From positions 20,844,204 through 20,908,203 of the forward strand of contig CM026390.1 in NCBI GenBank assembly GCA_014843695.1: 64,000 nucleotides of DNA, in the 5' to 3' direction. The stretch comes from Archivesica marissinica (lineage: Eukaryota; Mollusca; Bivalvia; Venerida; Vesicomyidae). Every line of letters starts with the position of its first letter. Positions within the stretch are counted from its first letter, which is position 1. The notes beneath the pieces were generated by a model. The model did no database searches, was not told the DNA's origin, and saw nothing but the letters and a program-made list of their open reading frames with translations. Below are positions 14,214 through 26,157 of the stretch, in pieces. Made by a program: the position numbers and the translations under genes.

Positions 14214-15213
14214 NNNNNNNNNNNNNNNNNNNNNNNNNNNNNNNNNNNNNNNNNNNNNNNNNNNNNNNNNNNNNNNNNNNNNNNNNNNNNNNNNNNNNNN
14301 NNNNNNNNNNNNNNNNNNNNNNNNNNNNNNNNNNNNNNNNNNNNNNNNNNNNNNNNNNNNNNNNNNNNNNNNNNNNNNNNNNNNNNNNNNNNNNNNNNNN
14401 NNNNNNNNNNNNNNNNNNNNNNNNNNNNNNNNNNNNNNNNNNNNNNNNNNNNNNNNNNNNNNNNNNNNNNNNNNNNNNNNNNNNNNNNNNNNNNNNNNNN
14501 NNNNNNNNNNNNNNNNNNNNNNNNNNNNNNNNNNNNNNNNNNNNNNNNNNNNNNNNNNNNNNNNNNNNNNNNNNNNNNNNNNNNNNNNNNNNNNNNNNNN
14601 NNNNNNNNNNNNNNNNNNNNNNNNNNNNNNNNNNNNNNNNNNNNNNNNNNNNNNNNNNNNNNNNNNNNNNNNNNNNNNNNNNNNNNNNNNNNNNNNNNNN
14701 NNNNNNNNNNNNNNNNNNNNNNNNNNNNNNNNNNNNNNNNNNNNNNNNNNNNNNNNNNNNNNNNNNNNNNNNNNNNNNNNNNNNNNNNNNNNNNNNNNNN
14801 NNNNNNNNNNNNNNNNNNNNNNNNNNNNNNNNNNNNNNNNNNNNNNNNNNNNNNNNNNNNNNNNNNNNNNNNNNNNNNNNNNNNNNNNNNNNNNNNNNNN
14901 NNNNNNNNNNNNNNNNNNNNNNNNNNNNNNNNNNNNNNNNNNNNNNNNNNNNNNNNNNNNNNNNNNNNNNNNNNNNNNNNNNNNNNNNNNNNNNNNNNNN
15001 NNNNNNNNNNNNNNNNNNNNNNNNNNNNNNNNNNNNNNNNNNNNNNNNNNNNNNNNNNNNNNNNNNNNNNNNNNNNNNNNNNNNNNNNNNNNNNNNNNNN
15101 NNNNNNNNNNNNNNNNNNNNNNNNNNNNNNNNNNNNNNNNNNNNNNNNNNNNNNNNNNNNNNNNNNNNNNNNNNNNNNNNNNNNNNNNNNNNNNNNNNNN
15201 NNNNNNNNNNNNN
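14214..15213. other. Assembly gap of exactly 1000 N
   Basis: Undetermined bases. The round length suggests a placeholder of unknown true size. It separates the right tip of the transposon from the resumed 10/11-bp array, so the junction and any target duplication cannot be read. Confidence 1.
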
Positions 15214-18200
15214 ATGTATCGGGCTGTATCGGATGTATCAGGATGTATCAGGATGTATCGGGATGTATCGGGCTGTATCAGGATGTATCAGGATGTATCA
15301 GGATGTATCAGGCTGTATCAGGCTGTATCAGGATGTATCAGGATGTATCAGGATGTATCGGGATGTATCGGGCTGTATCAGGATGTATCAGGATGTATCA
15401 GGCTGTATCAGGCTGTATCAGGATGTATCGTGATGTATCAGATGTCTCAGGATGTATCAGGGCTGTATCGGGGATGTATTGGGGATGTATCAGGACTGTA
15501 TTATGATGTATCAGGGCTGTATCGGGGATGTATCAGGACTGTATTATGATGTATCAGGGCTGTATCAGGGCTGTATTATGATGCATCAGGGCTGTATCGG
15601 GATGTATCAGGACTGTATTATGATGTCTCAGGATGTATCAGGGCTGTATCGGGGATGTATTGGGGTGTATCAGGACTGTATTATGATGTATCAGGGCTGT
15701 ATCGGGGATGTATCAGGACTGTATTATGATGTATCAGGGCTGTATCAGGGTGTATTAGTGTACAGGGCTGTATCGGGATGTATCAGGGCTGTATCGGGAT
15801 GTATCAGGGCTGTATCAGGGATGTATCAGGACTGTATTAGATGTATCAGGGCTGTATTGGGGATGTATCAGGACTGCTTATGATGTATCAGGGCTGTATC
15901 GGGATGTATCAGGGCTGTATCGGGATGTATCAGGGCTGTATCGGGATGTATCAGGGCTGTATCAGGGCTGTATCGGGATGTATCAGGGATGGATCGGGAT
16001 GCATCAGACTGTATCGGGCTGTATTCGATTGTATCAGGCTGTATCGGGGATGTATCATGGATGTATCGGGGATGTATCGGGGTGTATCAGGGGTGTATCA
16101 GGGATGTATCGGGGATGTATCGGGGATGTATCGGGGATGTATCGGGGATGTATCGGAATGTATCGGGCGGTATCGGAATGTATCATGATGCATCAGACTG
16201 TATCAGGCTGTATCTGGATGTATCAGGGCTGTATCGGGTATGTATCTGGGTGTATCAGGGAGGTATCGGGGCTGTATCGGGATGTATCATGATGCATCAG
16301 GGCTGTATCGGGATGTATCGGGCTGTATCGGGATGTATCGGGCTGTATCGGGATGTATCAGGCTGTATCTGGATGTATCAGGGCTGTATCGGGATGTATC
16401 AGGGCTGTATCGGGATGTATCATGATGTATCAGACTGTATCGGGCTGTATCGGGATGTATCGGGATGTATCGGGCTGTATCAGGACTGTATCATGATGTA
16501 TCAGGGCTGTATCGGGATGTATCAGGATGTATCAGACTGTATCATGATGTATCGGGCTGTATCAGGGCTGTATCGGGATGTATCGGGATGTATCGGGGTG
16601 TATCAGGGATGTATCGGGCTGTATCAGGATGTATTGGATGTACATGATGTATCGGGCTGTATCGGGATGTATCATGATGTATCGGGATGTATCAGGATAT
16701 CATGGATGTATCAGGCTGTATCAGGCTGTATCAGGCTGTATCGGGATGTATCAGCTGTATCGGGATGTATCGGGCTGTATCGGGATGTATCAGGACTGTA
16801 TTATGATGTCTCAGGATGTATCAGGGCTGTATCGGGGATGTATTGGGGATGTATCAGGACTGTATTATGATGTATCAGGGCTGTATCGGGGATGTATCAG
16901 GACTGTATTATGATGTATCAGGGCTGTATCAGGGCTGTATTATGATGCATCAGGGCTGTATCGGGATGTATCAGGACTGTATTATGATGTCTCAGGATGT
17001 ATCAGGGCTGTATCGGGGATGTATTGGGGATGTATCAGGACTGTATTATGATGTATCAGGGCTGTATCGGGGATGTATCAGGACTGTATTATGATGTATC
17101 AGGGCTGTATCAGGGTTGTATTATGATGTATCAGGGCTGTATCGGGATGTATCAGGGCTGTATCGGGATGTATCAGGGCTGTATCAGGGATGTATCAGGA
17201 CTGTATTATGATGTATCAGGGCTGTATTGGGGATGTATCAGGACTGCATTATGATGTATCAGGGCTGTATCGGGATGTATCAGGGCTGTATCGGGATGTA
17301 TCAGGGCTGTATCGGGATGTATCAGGGCTGTATCAGGGCTGTATCGGGATGTATCAGGGATGGATCGGGATGCATCAGACTGTATCGGGCTGTATTCGAT
17401 TGTATCAGGCTGTATCGGGGATGTATCAGGGATGTATCGGGGATGTATCGGGGTGTATCAGGGGTGTATCAGGGATGTATCGGGGATGTATCGGGGATGT
17501 ATCGGGGATGTATCGGAATGTAGCGGGCGGTATCGGAATGTATCATGATGCATAGACTGTATCAGGCTGTATCTGGATGTATCAGGGCTGTATCTGGATG
17601 TATCAGGGCTGTATCGGGATGTATCATGATGCATCAGACTGTATCGAGCTGAATCGGGTATGTATCGGGATGTATCGGGCGGTATCAGGACTGTATCATA
17701 ATGTATCAGGGCTGTATTGGGATGTATCATGATGCATCAGACTGTATCATGATGTATCGGGCTGTACCAGGGGCTGTATCGTGATGTATCGGGTTGCATC
17801 GGGGTGTATCAGGGATGTATCGGGCTGTATTAGGGATGTATCGGGATGTATCAGTGATGTATCGGGCTGTATCGGGATGTATCAGTGATGTATCGGGATG
17901 TATCAGAGATGTATCGGGATGTATCAGGGCTGTATCGGGGATGTATCAGGCTGTATCGGGATGTATCAGGCTGTATCGGGATGTATCAGGCTGTATCGGG
18001 GATGTATCAGGCTGTATTGGGATGTATCAGGCTGTATCGGGCTGTATCAGGCTGTATCGGGATGTATCAGGGCTGTATCGGGATGTATCAGGCTGTATCG
18101 GGATGTATCAGTGATGTATCAGAGATGTATCGAGATGTATAAGGGCTGTATCGGGATGCATCAGGGGTGTATTGGGATGTATCAGGGCTGTATCGGGATG

Positions 18201-21200
18201 TATCGGGGCTGTATCGGGATGTATCAGGGCTGTATCGGGATGTATCAGGGCTGTATCGGGATGTATCAGGGCTGTATCGTGATGTATCGGGGCTGTATCG
18301 GGATGTATCAGGCTGTATCGTGATGTATCAGGCTGTATCGGGGATGTATCAAGCTGTATCGGGATGTATCAAGGCTGTATCAGGCTGTATCGGGATGTAT
18401 CAGGGCTGTATCAGGCTGTATCGGGATGTATCAGGCTGTATTGGGATGTATCAGGGATGTATCAGGGATGTATCAGAGCTGTATCGTGATGTATCGGGGC
18501 TGTATCGTGATGTATCATGATGCATCGGGCTGTACCTGGATGTATCATGATGCCTCGGACTGTATCGTGATGTATTGGGCTGTATCGTGCTGTAGCAGAC
18601 TGTATCGGGCTATATCGGGGCTGTATCGGGATGTATCATGATGCATCGGGCTGTATCGTGATATAGTTGGCTGCATCGGGCTGCATCGGGCTGTATCAGG
18701 CTGTATCGGGATGTATCAGGAAGTATCGGGATGTATCGGGATGTATCGGGCTGTATCGGGCTGTATCGGGATGTATCAGGCTGTATCAGGCTGTATCGTG
18801 ATGTATCAGGATGTATCGGGATGTATCAGGCTGTATCGTGATGTATCAGGATGTATCGGGATGTATCGGGCTGTATCGGGATGTATCGGGCTGTATCGGA
18901 TGTATCAGGATGTATCAGGATGTATCAGGATGTATCGGGATGTATCGGGCTGTATCAGGATGTATCAGGATGTATCAGGATGTATCAGGCTGTATCAGGC
19001 TGTATCAGGATGTATCAGGATGTATCAGGATGTATCGGGATGTATCGGGCTGTATCAGGATGTATCAGGATGTATCAGGCTGTATCAGGCTGTATCAGGA
19101 TGTATCGGGATGTATCGGGCTGTATCAGGATGTATCAGGATGTATCAGGCTGTATCAGGCTGTATCAGGATGTATCGTGATGTATCAGGATGTATCGGGA
19201 TGTATCAGGGCTGTATCGGGGATGTATTGGTGTATCGGATGTATTATGATGTATCGGGCTGTATCAGGCTGTATCAGGATGTATTATGATGTATCAGGTG
19301 TATCGGGATGTATCGGCTGTATCGGGATGTATCAGGGCTGTATCGGGATGTATCAGGATGTATCAGGATGTATCGGGGATGTATTGGGGCTGTATCAGGA
19401 TTATAGATGTATCGGACTGTATCGGGATGTATCAGGGCTGTATCGGGATGAGGCTGTATCAGGGCTGTATGATGTATCGGGCTGTATCAGGATGTATCGG
19501 ATATTATCAGGGATGTATCGGGATGTATCAGGGTGTATGATGTATCGGGCTGTATCGGGATGTATCAGGACTGTATTGTGATGTATCAGGGCTGTATCGG
19601 GATGTATCAGGGCTGTATCGGGATGTATCAGGGCTGTATCAGGATGTATCAGGGATGTATCGGGCTGTATCGGGATGTATCAGGGCTGTATCAGGATGTA
19701 TCAGGATGTATCAGGGCTGTATTGGGTGTATCAGGTGTATCAGGATGTATCAGGGCTGTATCAGGATGTATCAGGGCTGTATCGGGGTGTATCAGGGTGT
19801 ATCAGGGCTGTATCGGGATGTATCGGGCTGTATCGGGATGTATCAGGATGTATCGGGATGTATCGGGATGTATCAGACTGTATCGTTTATAGGCGTATGG
19901 GATGTATCGGGCTGTATCGTGATGTATCGGGCTGTATCGGATGTATCGGGGCTGTATCGGTGTATCGGGATGTATCGGATGTATCGGGGCGTATGTACTG
20001 GATGTATCGGGCTGTATCGGATGTATCGGGTGATCGGGCTGTATCGGGATGTATCGGGCTGTATCAGGCTGTATCGGGATGTATCAGGAAGTATCGGGAT
20101 GTATCGGGCTGTATCGGGCTGTATCGGGCTGTATCGGGCTGTATCGGGCTGTATCGGGATGTATCAGGCTGTATCAGGCTGTATCGTGATGTATCAGGAT
20201 GTATCGGGATGTATCAGGCTGTATCGTGATGTATCGGGATGTATCGGGATGTATCGGGCTGTATCGGGATGTATCGGGCTGTATCAGGATGTATCGGGAT
20301 GTATCGGGCTGTATCAGGATGTATCAGGATGTATCAGGATGTATCAGGCTGTATCAGGCTGTATCAGGATGTATCAGGATGTATCAGGATGTATCGGGAT
20401 GTATCGGGCTGTATCAGGATGTATCAGGATGTATCAGGCTGTATCAGGATGTATCGTGATGTATCAGGATGTATCAGGATGTATCGTGATGTATCAGGCT
20501 GTATCAGGATGTATCAGGATGTATCAGGCTGTATCAGGCTGTATCGTGATGTATCAGGATGTATCAGGATGTATCAGGATGTATCGGGATGTATCGGGAT
20601 GTATCGGGCTGTATCGGGATGTATCGTGATGTATCGGGCTGTATCAGGCTGTATCAGGATGTATCAGGATGTATCAGGCTGTATCGGGATGTATCAGGGC
20701 TGTATCGGGATGTATCAGGGCTGTATCGGGATGTATCAGGGCTGTATCGGGTATGTATCGGGTATGTATCAGGGCTGTATCGGGATTATCATGATGCATC
20801 GGACTGTATCGTGATGTATCGAGGGCTGTATTGGGGGCTACATCTGGCTGTATCGGGGGCTGTAACGTGATGTATCGGGCTGTATCGTGATGTATCGGGT
20901 TGCATCGGGGTGTATCAGGGATGTATCGGGCTGTATTAGGGATGTATCGGGATGTATCAGTGATGTATTGGGATGTATGAGAGATGTATCAGGGCTGTAT
21001 CGGGATGCATCAGGGGTGTATTGGGATGTATCAAGGCTGTATCGGGATGTATCAGGGATGTATTGGGCTGTATCGGGGGCTGTATTGGCGATGTATCGGG
21101 ATTATCGGGCTGTATCGTGATGTATCAGGATGTATCGGGCTGTATCGTGATGTATCAGGATGTATCAGGCTGTATCGGGATGCATCGAGCTGTATCAGGC

Positions 21201-21459
21201 TGCATCAGGCTGTATCGGACTGCATCGCTATATATCGGGATGTATCGGGATGCATTGGGCTGTATTGGGGCTGTATCGGGATGTATCAGACTGCATCGCT
21301 ATATATAGGCATGTATTGGGATGTATCGGGCTGTATCGCGATTGTATCGGGCTGTATTGGGATGTATTGGGGCTGTATCGGACTATATCGGGATGTATTG
21401 GGATGTATTGGGGCTGTATAGTACTATATCGGGATGTATCGCGCTGTATCAGGATGTAT

Positions 21460-22500
21460 CGGGGATTATTGTGGCTGCATCGGGCTGTATCGGGATGTAT
21501 CGGGCGGTATCAGGCTGTATCGGGGATTATTGTGGCTGCATCGGGCTGTATCGGGCGGTATTGGGCTGTATCGGGGCTGTATCAGGATGCATCGGGGGAT
21601 TATTGTGGCTGCATCGGGCTGTATCGGGCGGTATCGGGCTGTATCAGGGCTGTATCAGGATGTATCGGGGGATTATTGTGGCTGCATCGGGCTGTATCGG
21701 GTGGTATCGGGCTGTATCAGGGCTGTATCAGGATGTATCGGGGGATTATTGTGGCTGCATCGGGCTGTATCGGGCGTATCGGGCGGTATCGGGGCTGTAT
21801 CAGGATGCATCGGGGGATTATTGTGGCTGCATCGGGCTGTATCGGGCGGTATCGGGCTGTATCGGGGCTGTATCAGGATGCATCGGGGGATTTTGTGGCT
21901 GCATCGGGCTGTATCGGGCGGTATCGGGCTGTATCAGGGCTGTATCAGGATGTATCGGGGATTATTGTGGCTGCATCGGGCTGTATCGGGCGGTATCGGG
22001 CTGTATCAGGGCTGTATCAGGATGTATCGGGGGATTATTGTGGCTGCATCGGGCTGTATCGGGCGGTATCGGCGTATCGGGCGGTATCGGGCTGTATCAG
22101 GATGCATCGGGGGATTATTGTGGCTGCATCGGGCTGTATCGGGATGTATCAAGGCTGTATCAGGATGTATCGGGGGATTATTGTGGCTGCATCGGGCTGC
22201 ATCGGGCTGTATCGGGCGGTATCGGGGGCTGTATCGGGCTGTATCGGGGCTGTATCCGGCTGCATCGGGTGTATCGGGGCTGCATCGGGCTGCATCGGGC
22301 TGCATCGGGCTGCATCGGGGCTGTATCAGGATGTATCGGGGGATTATTGTGGCTGCATCGGGCTGTATCGGGCTGTATCAGGATGCATCGGGGGATTATT
22401 GTGGCTGTATCGGGCGGTATCGGGCTGTATCGGGCGGTATCGGGCTGTATCGGGGCTGTATCAGGATGTATCGGGGGATTATTGTGGCTGCATCGGGCTA
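21460..22500. repeat. About 73-bp higher-order repeat inside the minisatellite
   Basis: A diagnostic word, GGATTATTGTGGCTGCATC, recurs about 14 times with usual spacing near 73 bp (for example near 21597, 21670, 21743, 21815, 21957, 22030). Each period contains about seven basic units, including the marker GGGCGGTATC. This is a second level of repeat built from the 10/11-bp unit. Confidence 0.85.
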
Positions 22501-22670
22501 TATCGGGATGTATCGGGCAGTATCGGGCTGTATCGGGATTGTATCGTGCTGTATCAGACTGTATCGGGATGTATTGGGGCTGTATCGGGATTGTATCGTG
22601 CTGTAGCGGACTGTATCGGGATGTATCGGGCTGTAGCGGACTGTATCGGGGCTGCATCTGGCTGTAGCGG

Positions 22671-23360
22671 GCTGTATCGGGGATGTATCGAGCTGTATCG
22701 AGCTGCATCGGGGGCTGCATCGTGATGCTTCGGGTTGTATCGTGATGCATCGGGTTGTCTCGGGATGCATCTGGATGCATCGGGCTGTATCGGGATGTAT
22801 CGGGCTGCATCGGGCTGCATCGGGATGTATTGGGCTGTATAGGGATGTATCGGGCTGTATAGGGATGTATCGGGCTGTATCGGGATGCATTGGGCTGCAT
22901 AGAGATGTATCGGGATGTATCGGGCTGTATCGGGCTGTATTAGGCTGTATCAGGGGATGTATTGGGCTGTATCAGGCTGTATCAGGGGATGTATTGGGGT
23001 TGCATCGGGCTGTATCGGGGCTGTATGAGGATGTATCGGGGATGTATCGGGGCTGCATCGGGCTGTATCGGGGATGTATCGAGCTGTATCGAGCTGCATC
23101 GGGGGCTGCATCGTGATGCTTCGGGTTGTATCGTGATGCATCGGGTTGTCTCGGGATGCATCTGGATGCATCGGGCTGTATCGGGATGTATCGGGCTGCA
23201 TCGGGATGTATTGGGCTGCATAGAGATGTATCGGGCTGTATCGGGCTGTATTAGGCTGTATCAGGGGATGTATTGGGCTGTATCAGGGGATGTATTGGGG
23301 TTGCATCGGGCTGTATCGGGGCTGTATGAGGATATATCGGGGATGTATCGGGGCTGCATC
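22671..23360. repeat. About 390-bp duplicated block of the minisatellite
   Basis: The block starting GGGCTGTATCGGGGATGTAT at 22671 restarts at about 23061. Both copies have the rare words GATGCTTCGGGTTGTATC, GTTGTCTCGGGATGC and AGGGGATGTATTGGGG. The second copy lacks part of the middle. Confidence 0.8.
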
Positions 23361-23487
23361 GGGCTGTATCGGGTTTATCAGTACTGTATCTTGATGTATC
23401 GGGCTGTAATGGACTGTATCGGGATGTATTTTCGAAATATAATGTATGAATGTTTTTCTGTTTTGGTTTCATTGTCCTGTTTGGCAG

Positions 23488-23547
23488 GTTTGTATCATGT
23501 AAACCAAGCACCTGTTACTGATAGCGATGACAAATTTGAAAAAACAG
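23488..23547 (+). CDS. Weak candidate internal exon
   Basis: A 60-bp segment lies between a plausible acceptor (CTGTTTGGCAG) and a GTGGGG donor. Read as GT-TTG-TAT it encodes LYHVNQAPVTDSDDKFEKT with one base left over. The sequence looks protein-like and is non-repetitive, beginning 60 bp after the satellite ends. Its phase does not join directly to the exon at 39783 (a stop results), so it would need another partner. No family recognised; it could be chance. Confidence 0.2.
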
Positions 23548-23934
23548 GTGGGGAATGAAAATAGGGCAATTGAGGATACCTGCAAGTTATGGGTAAGAGC
23601 CTGGGTTTGAATGCCTGGAAATGTCTCTGTGTTACACAGTTCCATACCCAGTGGGTGGGGTGTGTCATGCAACATAGCCTGGACAGTTTCATCTTTCGTA
23701 TCGTCCACCTAGAAATTCAAAGCATTACAGTTACATTTGGCGTACAATGGAGGCTATTTCATGAAACTGATGAAACTAAATTATACCCGAGTCAGAATTA
23801 ATGATACGTGTGTTTCGAAAAACTTCATGATCATACACTATTCCATTTGTTCACACAGAACAGTTCAAATATTCATTTTTTGTGAAAACATTCATAGATT
23901 GGAACCCTCTGGAATATTGTATAGTGCATGCAAA
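23548..23934. other. Unique sequence without recognised features
   Basis: Non-repetitive, moderately AT-rich sequence between the candidate exon and the 24-bp array. No coding or structural signal was recognised. Confidence 0.5.
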
Positions 23935-24508
23935 GACAATAGAGGGTTTCAGATCAAAGACAGTAGAGGGTTTCAGATCAAAGACAGTAGAGGGTTTCAG
24001 ATCAAAGACTGCAGAGGGTTTCAGATCAAACACAGTAGAGGGTTTCAGATCAAAGACAGTAGAGGGTTTCAGATCAAAGACAGTAGAGGGTTTCAGATCA
24101 AACACAGTAGAGGGTTTCAGATCAAAGACAGTAGCGGGTTTCAGATCAAAGACAGTAGAGGGTTTCAAATCAAAGACAGTAGGGGGTTTCAGATCAAAGA
24201 CAGTAGAGGGTTTCAGATCAAAGACAGTAGAGGGTTTCAGATCAAAGACAGTAGAGGGTTTCAGATCAAAGACAGTAGAGGGTTTCAGATCAAAGACAGT
24301 AGAGGGCTTCAGATCAAAGACAGTAGAGGGTTTCAGATCAAAGACAGTAGAGGGTTTCAGATCAAAGACAGTAGAGGGTTTCAGATCAAAGACAGTAGAG
24401 GGTTTCAGATCAAAGACAGTAGAGGGTTTCAGATCAAAGACAGTAGAGGGTTTCAGATCAAAGACAGTAGAGGGTTTCAGATCAAAGACGGTAGAGGGTT
24501 TCAGATCA
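23935..24508. repeat. 24-bp minisatellite, about 24 copies
   Basis: Unit AGAGGGTTTCAGATCAAAG followed by ACAGT, 24 bp, with few substitutions (CACAGT, GCAGAG, GTAGGGGG, GGCTTC). Because 24 is a multiple of three, plus-strand frames repeat short peptides such as GFQIKDSR. No splice context or start supports translation. Confidence 0.97.
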
Positions 24509-24782
24509 GCCCTCCAACAGCATGATTATGATACTCACTCTCATAGCATCTATACCATTAATGGTCCTGCTATGTAATGCAATAGGTACAGGTTTAATCC
24601 TTTCCTTCATACAGATTTAGGTTAATATACTATTATATCTCCATACAAACGAGTCATGCACTGGATAAGTAGGCACCATATCTATCCCATCTCCATAGAT
24701 ATTACTGGGACTACATTAGATTCTGGTCTTTATTATAAACATTGGTTTGGCTACTACATTGTCAATGTATGTCATATTGCAA

Positions 24783-24900
24783 GCAATCATATTGATCAAT
24801 CCAGATACAGGGTTCAGAAGCAATCATATTGATCAATCAAGAAACAGGGTTAAGAAGGAATCATATTGATCAATCCAGATACAGGGTTAAGAAGCAATCA
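24783..24900. repeat. 37-bp direct repeat, three copies
   Basis: Three consecutive 37-bp copies, each containing AATCATATTGATCAATC and ACAGGGTT, followed by the start of a fourth. The surrounding 24509-25020 holds nothing else recognised. Confidence 0.9.
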
Positions 24901-25021
24901 ATACAACCAACAATAGTCCCAGCAATAGTAGCTATATGAAAGACTAGGGTTTCTCCATTTCCACTGAAACTGTTTGTGATTTTACCCACATTTGTTTGGT
25001 TTTGAGGTGCAATGTCCCCAC

Positions 25022-25145
25022 CAACAGCTTAGATCATATGACGACTCTCCAGCTATTATTGGTGGAGGAAGGTGCACCTTCGACCAATATTTCAGGCACA
25101 GATGAACACCCGGGTAGAATCATCGACATTCGGAAGCCAACTGAA
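25022..25145 (-). mobile_element. SINE family 2 fragment (minus)
   Basis: Contains CTCTCCAGCTATTATTGGTG and GAGGAAGG, then AGGCACAGATGAACACC and GGGTAGAATCATCGAC, in the order seen in the reverse copies at 58170 and 61565. The tRNA-like head is missing. Confidence 0.55.
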
Positions 25146-25235
25146 TACTGTAAAACACCATTTGTTCGCGAGCATTTATATTTTCGCTAATTTCGCAACT
25201 TAGATCGCGAATTCTTGATTCCTGTGAATATAGTC

Positions 25236-25550
25236 AGTGCTCGAAAATAAGGACAGCCCGATGCCCCGGGGCCCTCAAAATCCAACTCAGTTCCGGTTAG
25301 ATCCAATAAGGGCACACCAGGTAAGTAGCTCACACAAAGCTTGTGTAACTCATGACTTTCATTAGGAAGATGATATAAGTTCACAGACCAGGACTGTATA
25401 CTAGAAAGTCAACCATATTGATATAACATGCATATAATTAATGGTCCTGTCCACTTTTAATCAGGGCTTGTCCATTTTAAATAGGGGCCTGTCCAATTTC
25501 AGAGGGGACAAGCCCTGGGCATGTCTATTAAAAATATTTTCCGTGAGCAC
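25236..25550. mobile_element. Possible MITE with GTGCTC termini
   Basis: The left end GTGCTCGAAAATAAGGACAG and the reverse complement of the right end, GTGCTCACGGAAAATA, match apart from three inserted bases. The interior repeats CTGTCC/GGACAAGCCC words. Target duplication not evident; termini uncertain. Confidence 0.35.
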
Positions 25551-25702
25551 AACTGCTAGTATAAACTGCTAATGTGGTATGCGTTCATAGTGACTGATGA
25601 TGTTGCTTTGATGTGATTGACTATTTGTGCAAGAAAACAAAGATGTCCACATTGTGTGAACACTAAATGATATACAAGCAAGTACACAATTTAACAGTAC
25701 GA

Positions 25703-25822
25703 TTAGAAACGAACCTCCAGAACAAATGTATCTTTATTACCAGCCGAGAGTTCCAACTCCGAGCCCTCGTCGTCACTGTCATCGATATTAGCGCTGGGTG
25801 GACTTGGTTGACTGGAAAAATC
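25703..25822 (-). CDS. Candidate acidic, Ser-rich exon on the minus strand
   Basis: On the minus strand a TATGTTTTCAG acceptor is followed in phase 0 by DFSSQPSPPSANIDDSDDEG and SELELSAGNKDTFVLEVRF, then TAA at 25703-25705. The coding stretch may instead end at 25715, where CTGGAG meets a weak GTTCGT donor (108 bp, 36 codons). The peptide is low in hydrophobics and rich in Ser, Asp and Glu, as in a disordered linker or C-terminal tail. It is non-repetitive. No family recognised, and no partner exon found on this strand, so it would be part of a gene extending beyond the adjacent arrays. An overlapping minus frame (63 codons) gives a less protein-like sequence. Confidence 0.33.
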   Translation of the reverse strand, partial: DFSSQPSPPSANIDDSDDEGSELELSAGNKDTFVLEVRF

Positions 25823-25849
25823 CTGAAAACATAGAACAATATAGTATTG

Positions 25850-26065
25850 TCCAATTATCGCAGTGGTTAGCGCACTCGCTTCTCACCAATGCAGCCCACG
25901 TTTGATCCTCGGACCAGGAAGTATGTGATATGGTAAGGTGTTCGCCAAATCGGACAGGTGGGTTTTCTCTGGGTACTCTGGTTTACTCCCACGCGAATGA
26001 CCACAAATACGCTTTCATCCGCGCCAATGAGAGTGATTAATATAAGTTGTTAAAGCTTGTTCCGC
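25850..26065 (+). mobile_element. SINE family 1, most complete copy (plus)
   Basis: tRNA-like head GCAGTGGTTAGCGCACTCGC (A-box-like) and ACGTTTGATCCTCGG (B-box-like). The body has AAATCGGACAGGTGGGTTTT, CTCTGGGTACTCTGGTTTAC and TCCCACGCGAATGACC, and the 3' part GAGAGTGATTAATATAAGTT. Its tail region leads through a GT-rich stretch into the 31-bp array. Confidence 0.72.
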
Positions 26066-26157
26066 CGCAATTGTGTGTGCATGTGTGTGTGTGGGGGAGG
26101 GGGTCCAATGACGGATAACATTTGGTGGGGTCACTGTGTTACCCATAAAGAAACAAA

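Larger units (their letters stand above)
15214..23425. repeat. 10/11-bp minisatellite array, right part
   Basis: The same (A/G)GG(A/C)TGTATC unit as at 1-8634 resumes directly after the gap. Stretches with many near-identical 10-bp units (18840-19200, 20200-20690) alternate with stretches holding odd-length units. Between about 19210 and 20050 there are many short units (for example GTATTGGTGTATCGGATG), suggesting either local decay or uncorrected read errors. The array ends at GGGATGTATTTTCG near 23425. Confidence 0.97.

Noticed and set aside
14188..15549. 453-codon open frame
   Set aside because: It is open only because it spans the N gap and then satellite sequence.
23737..24577. Plus-strand frames with repeated GFQIKDSR or VEGFRSKT
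   Set aside because: A 24-bp repeat is open in more than one frame; no splice or promoter support.
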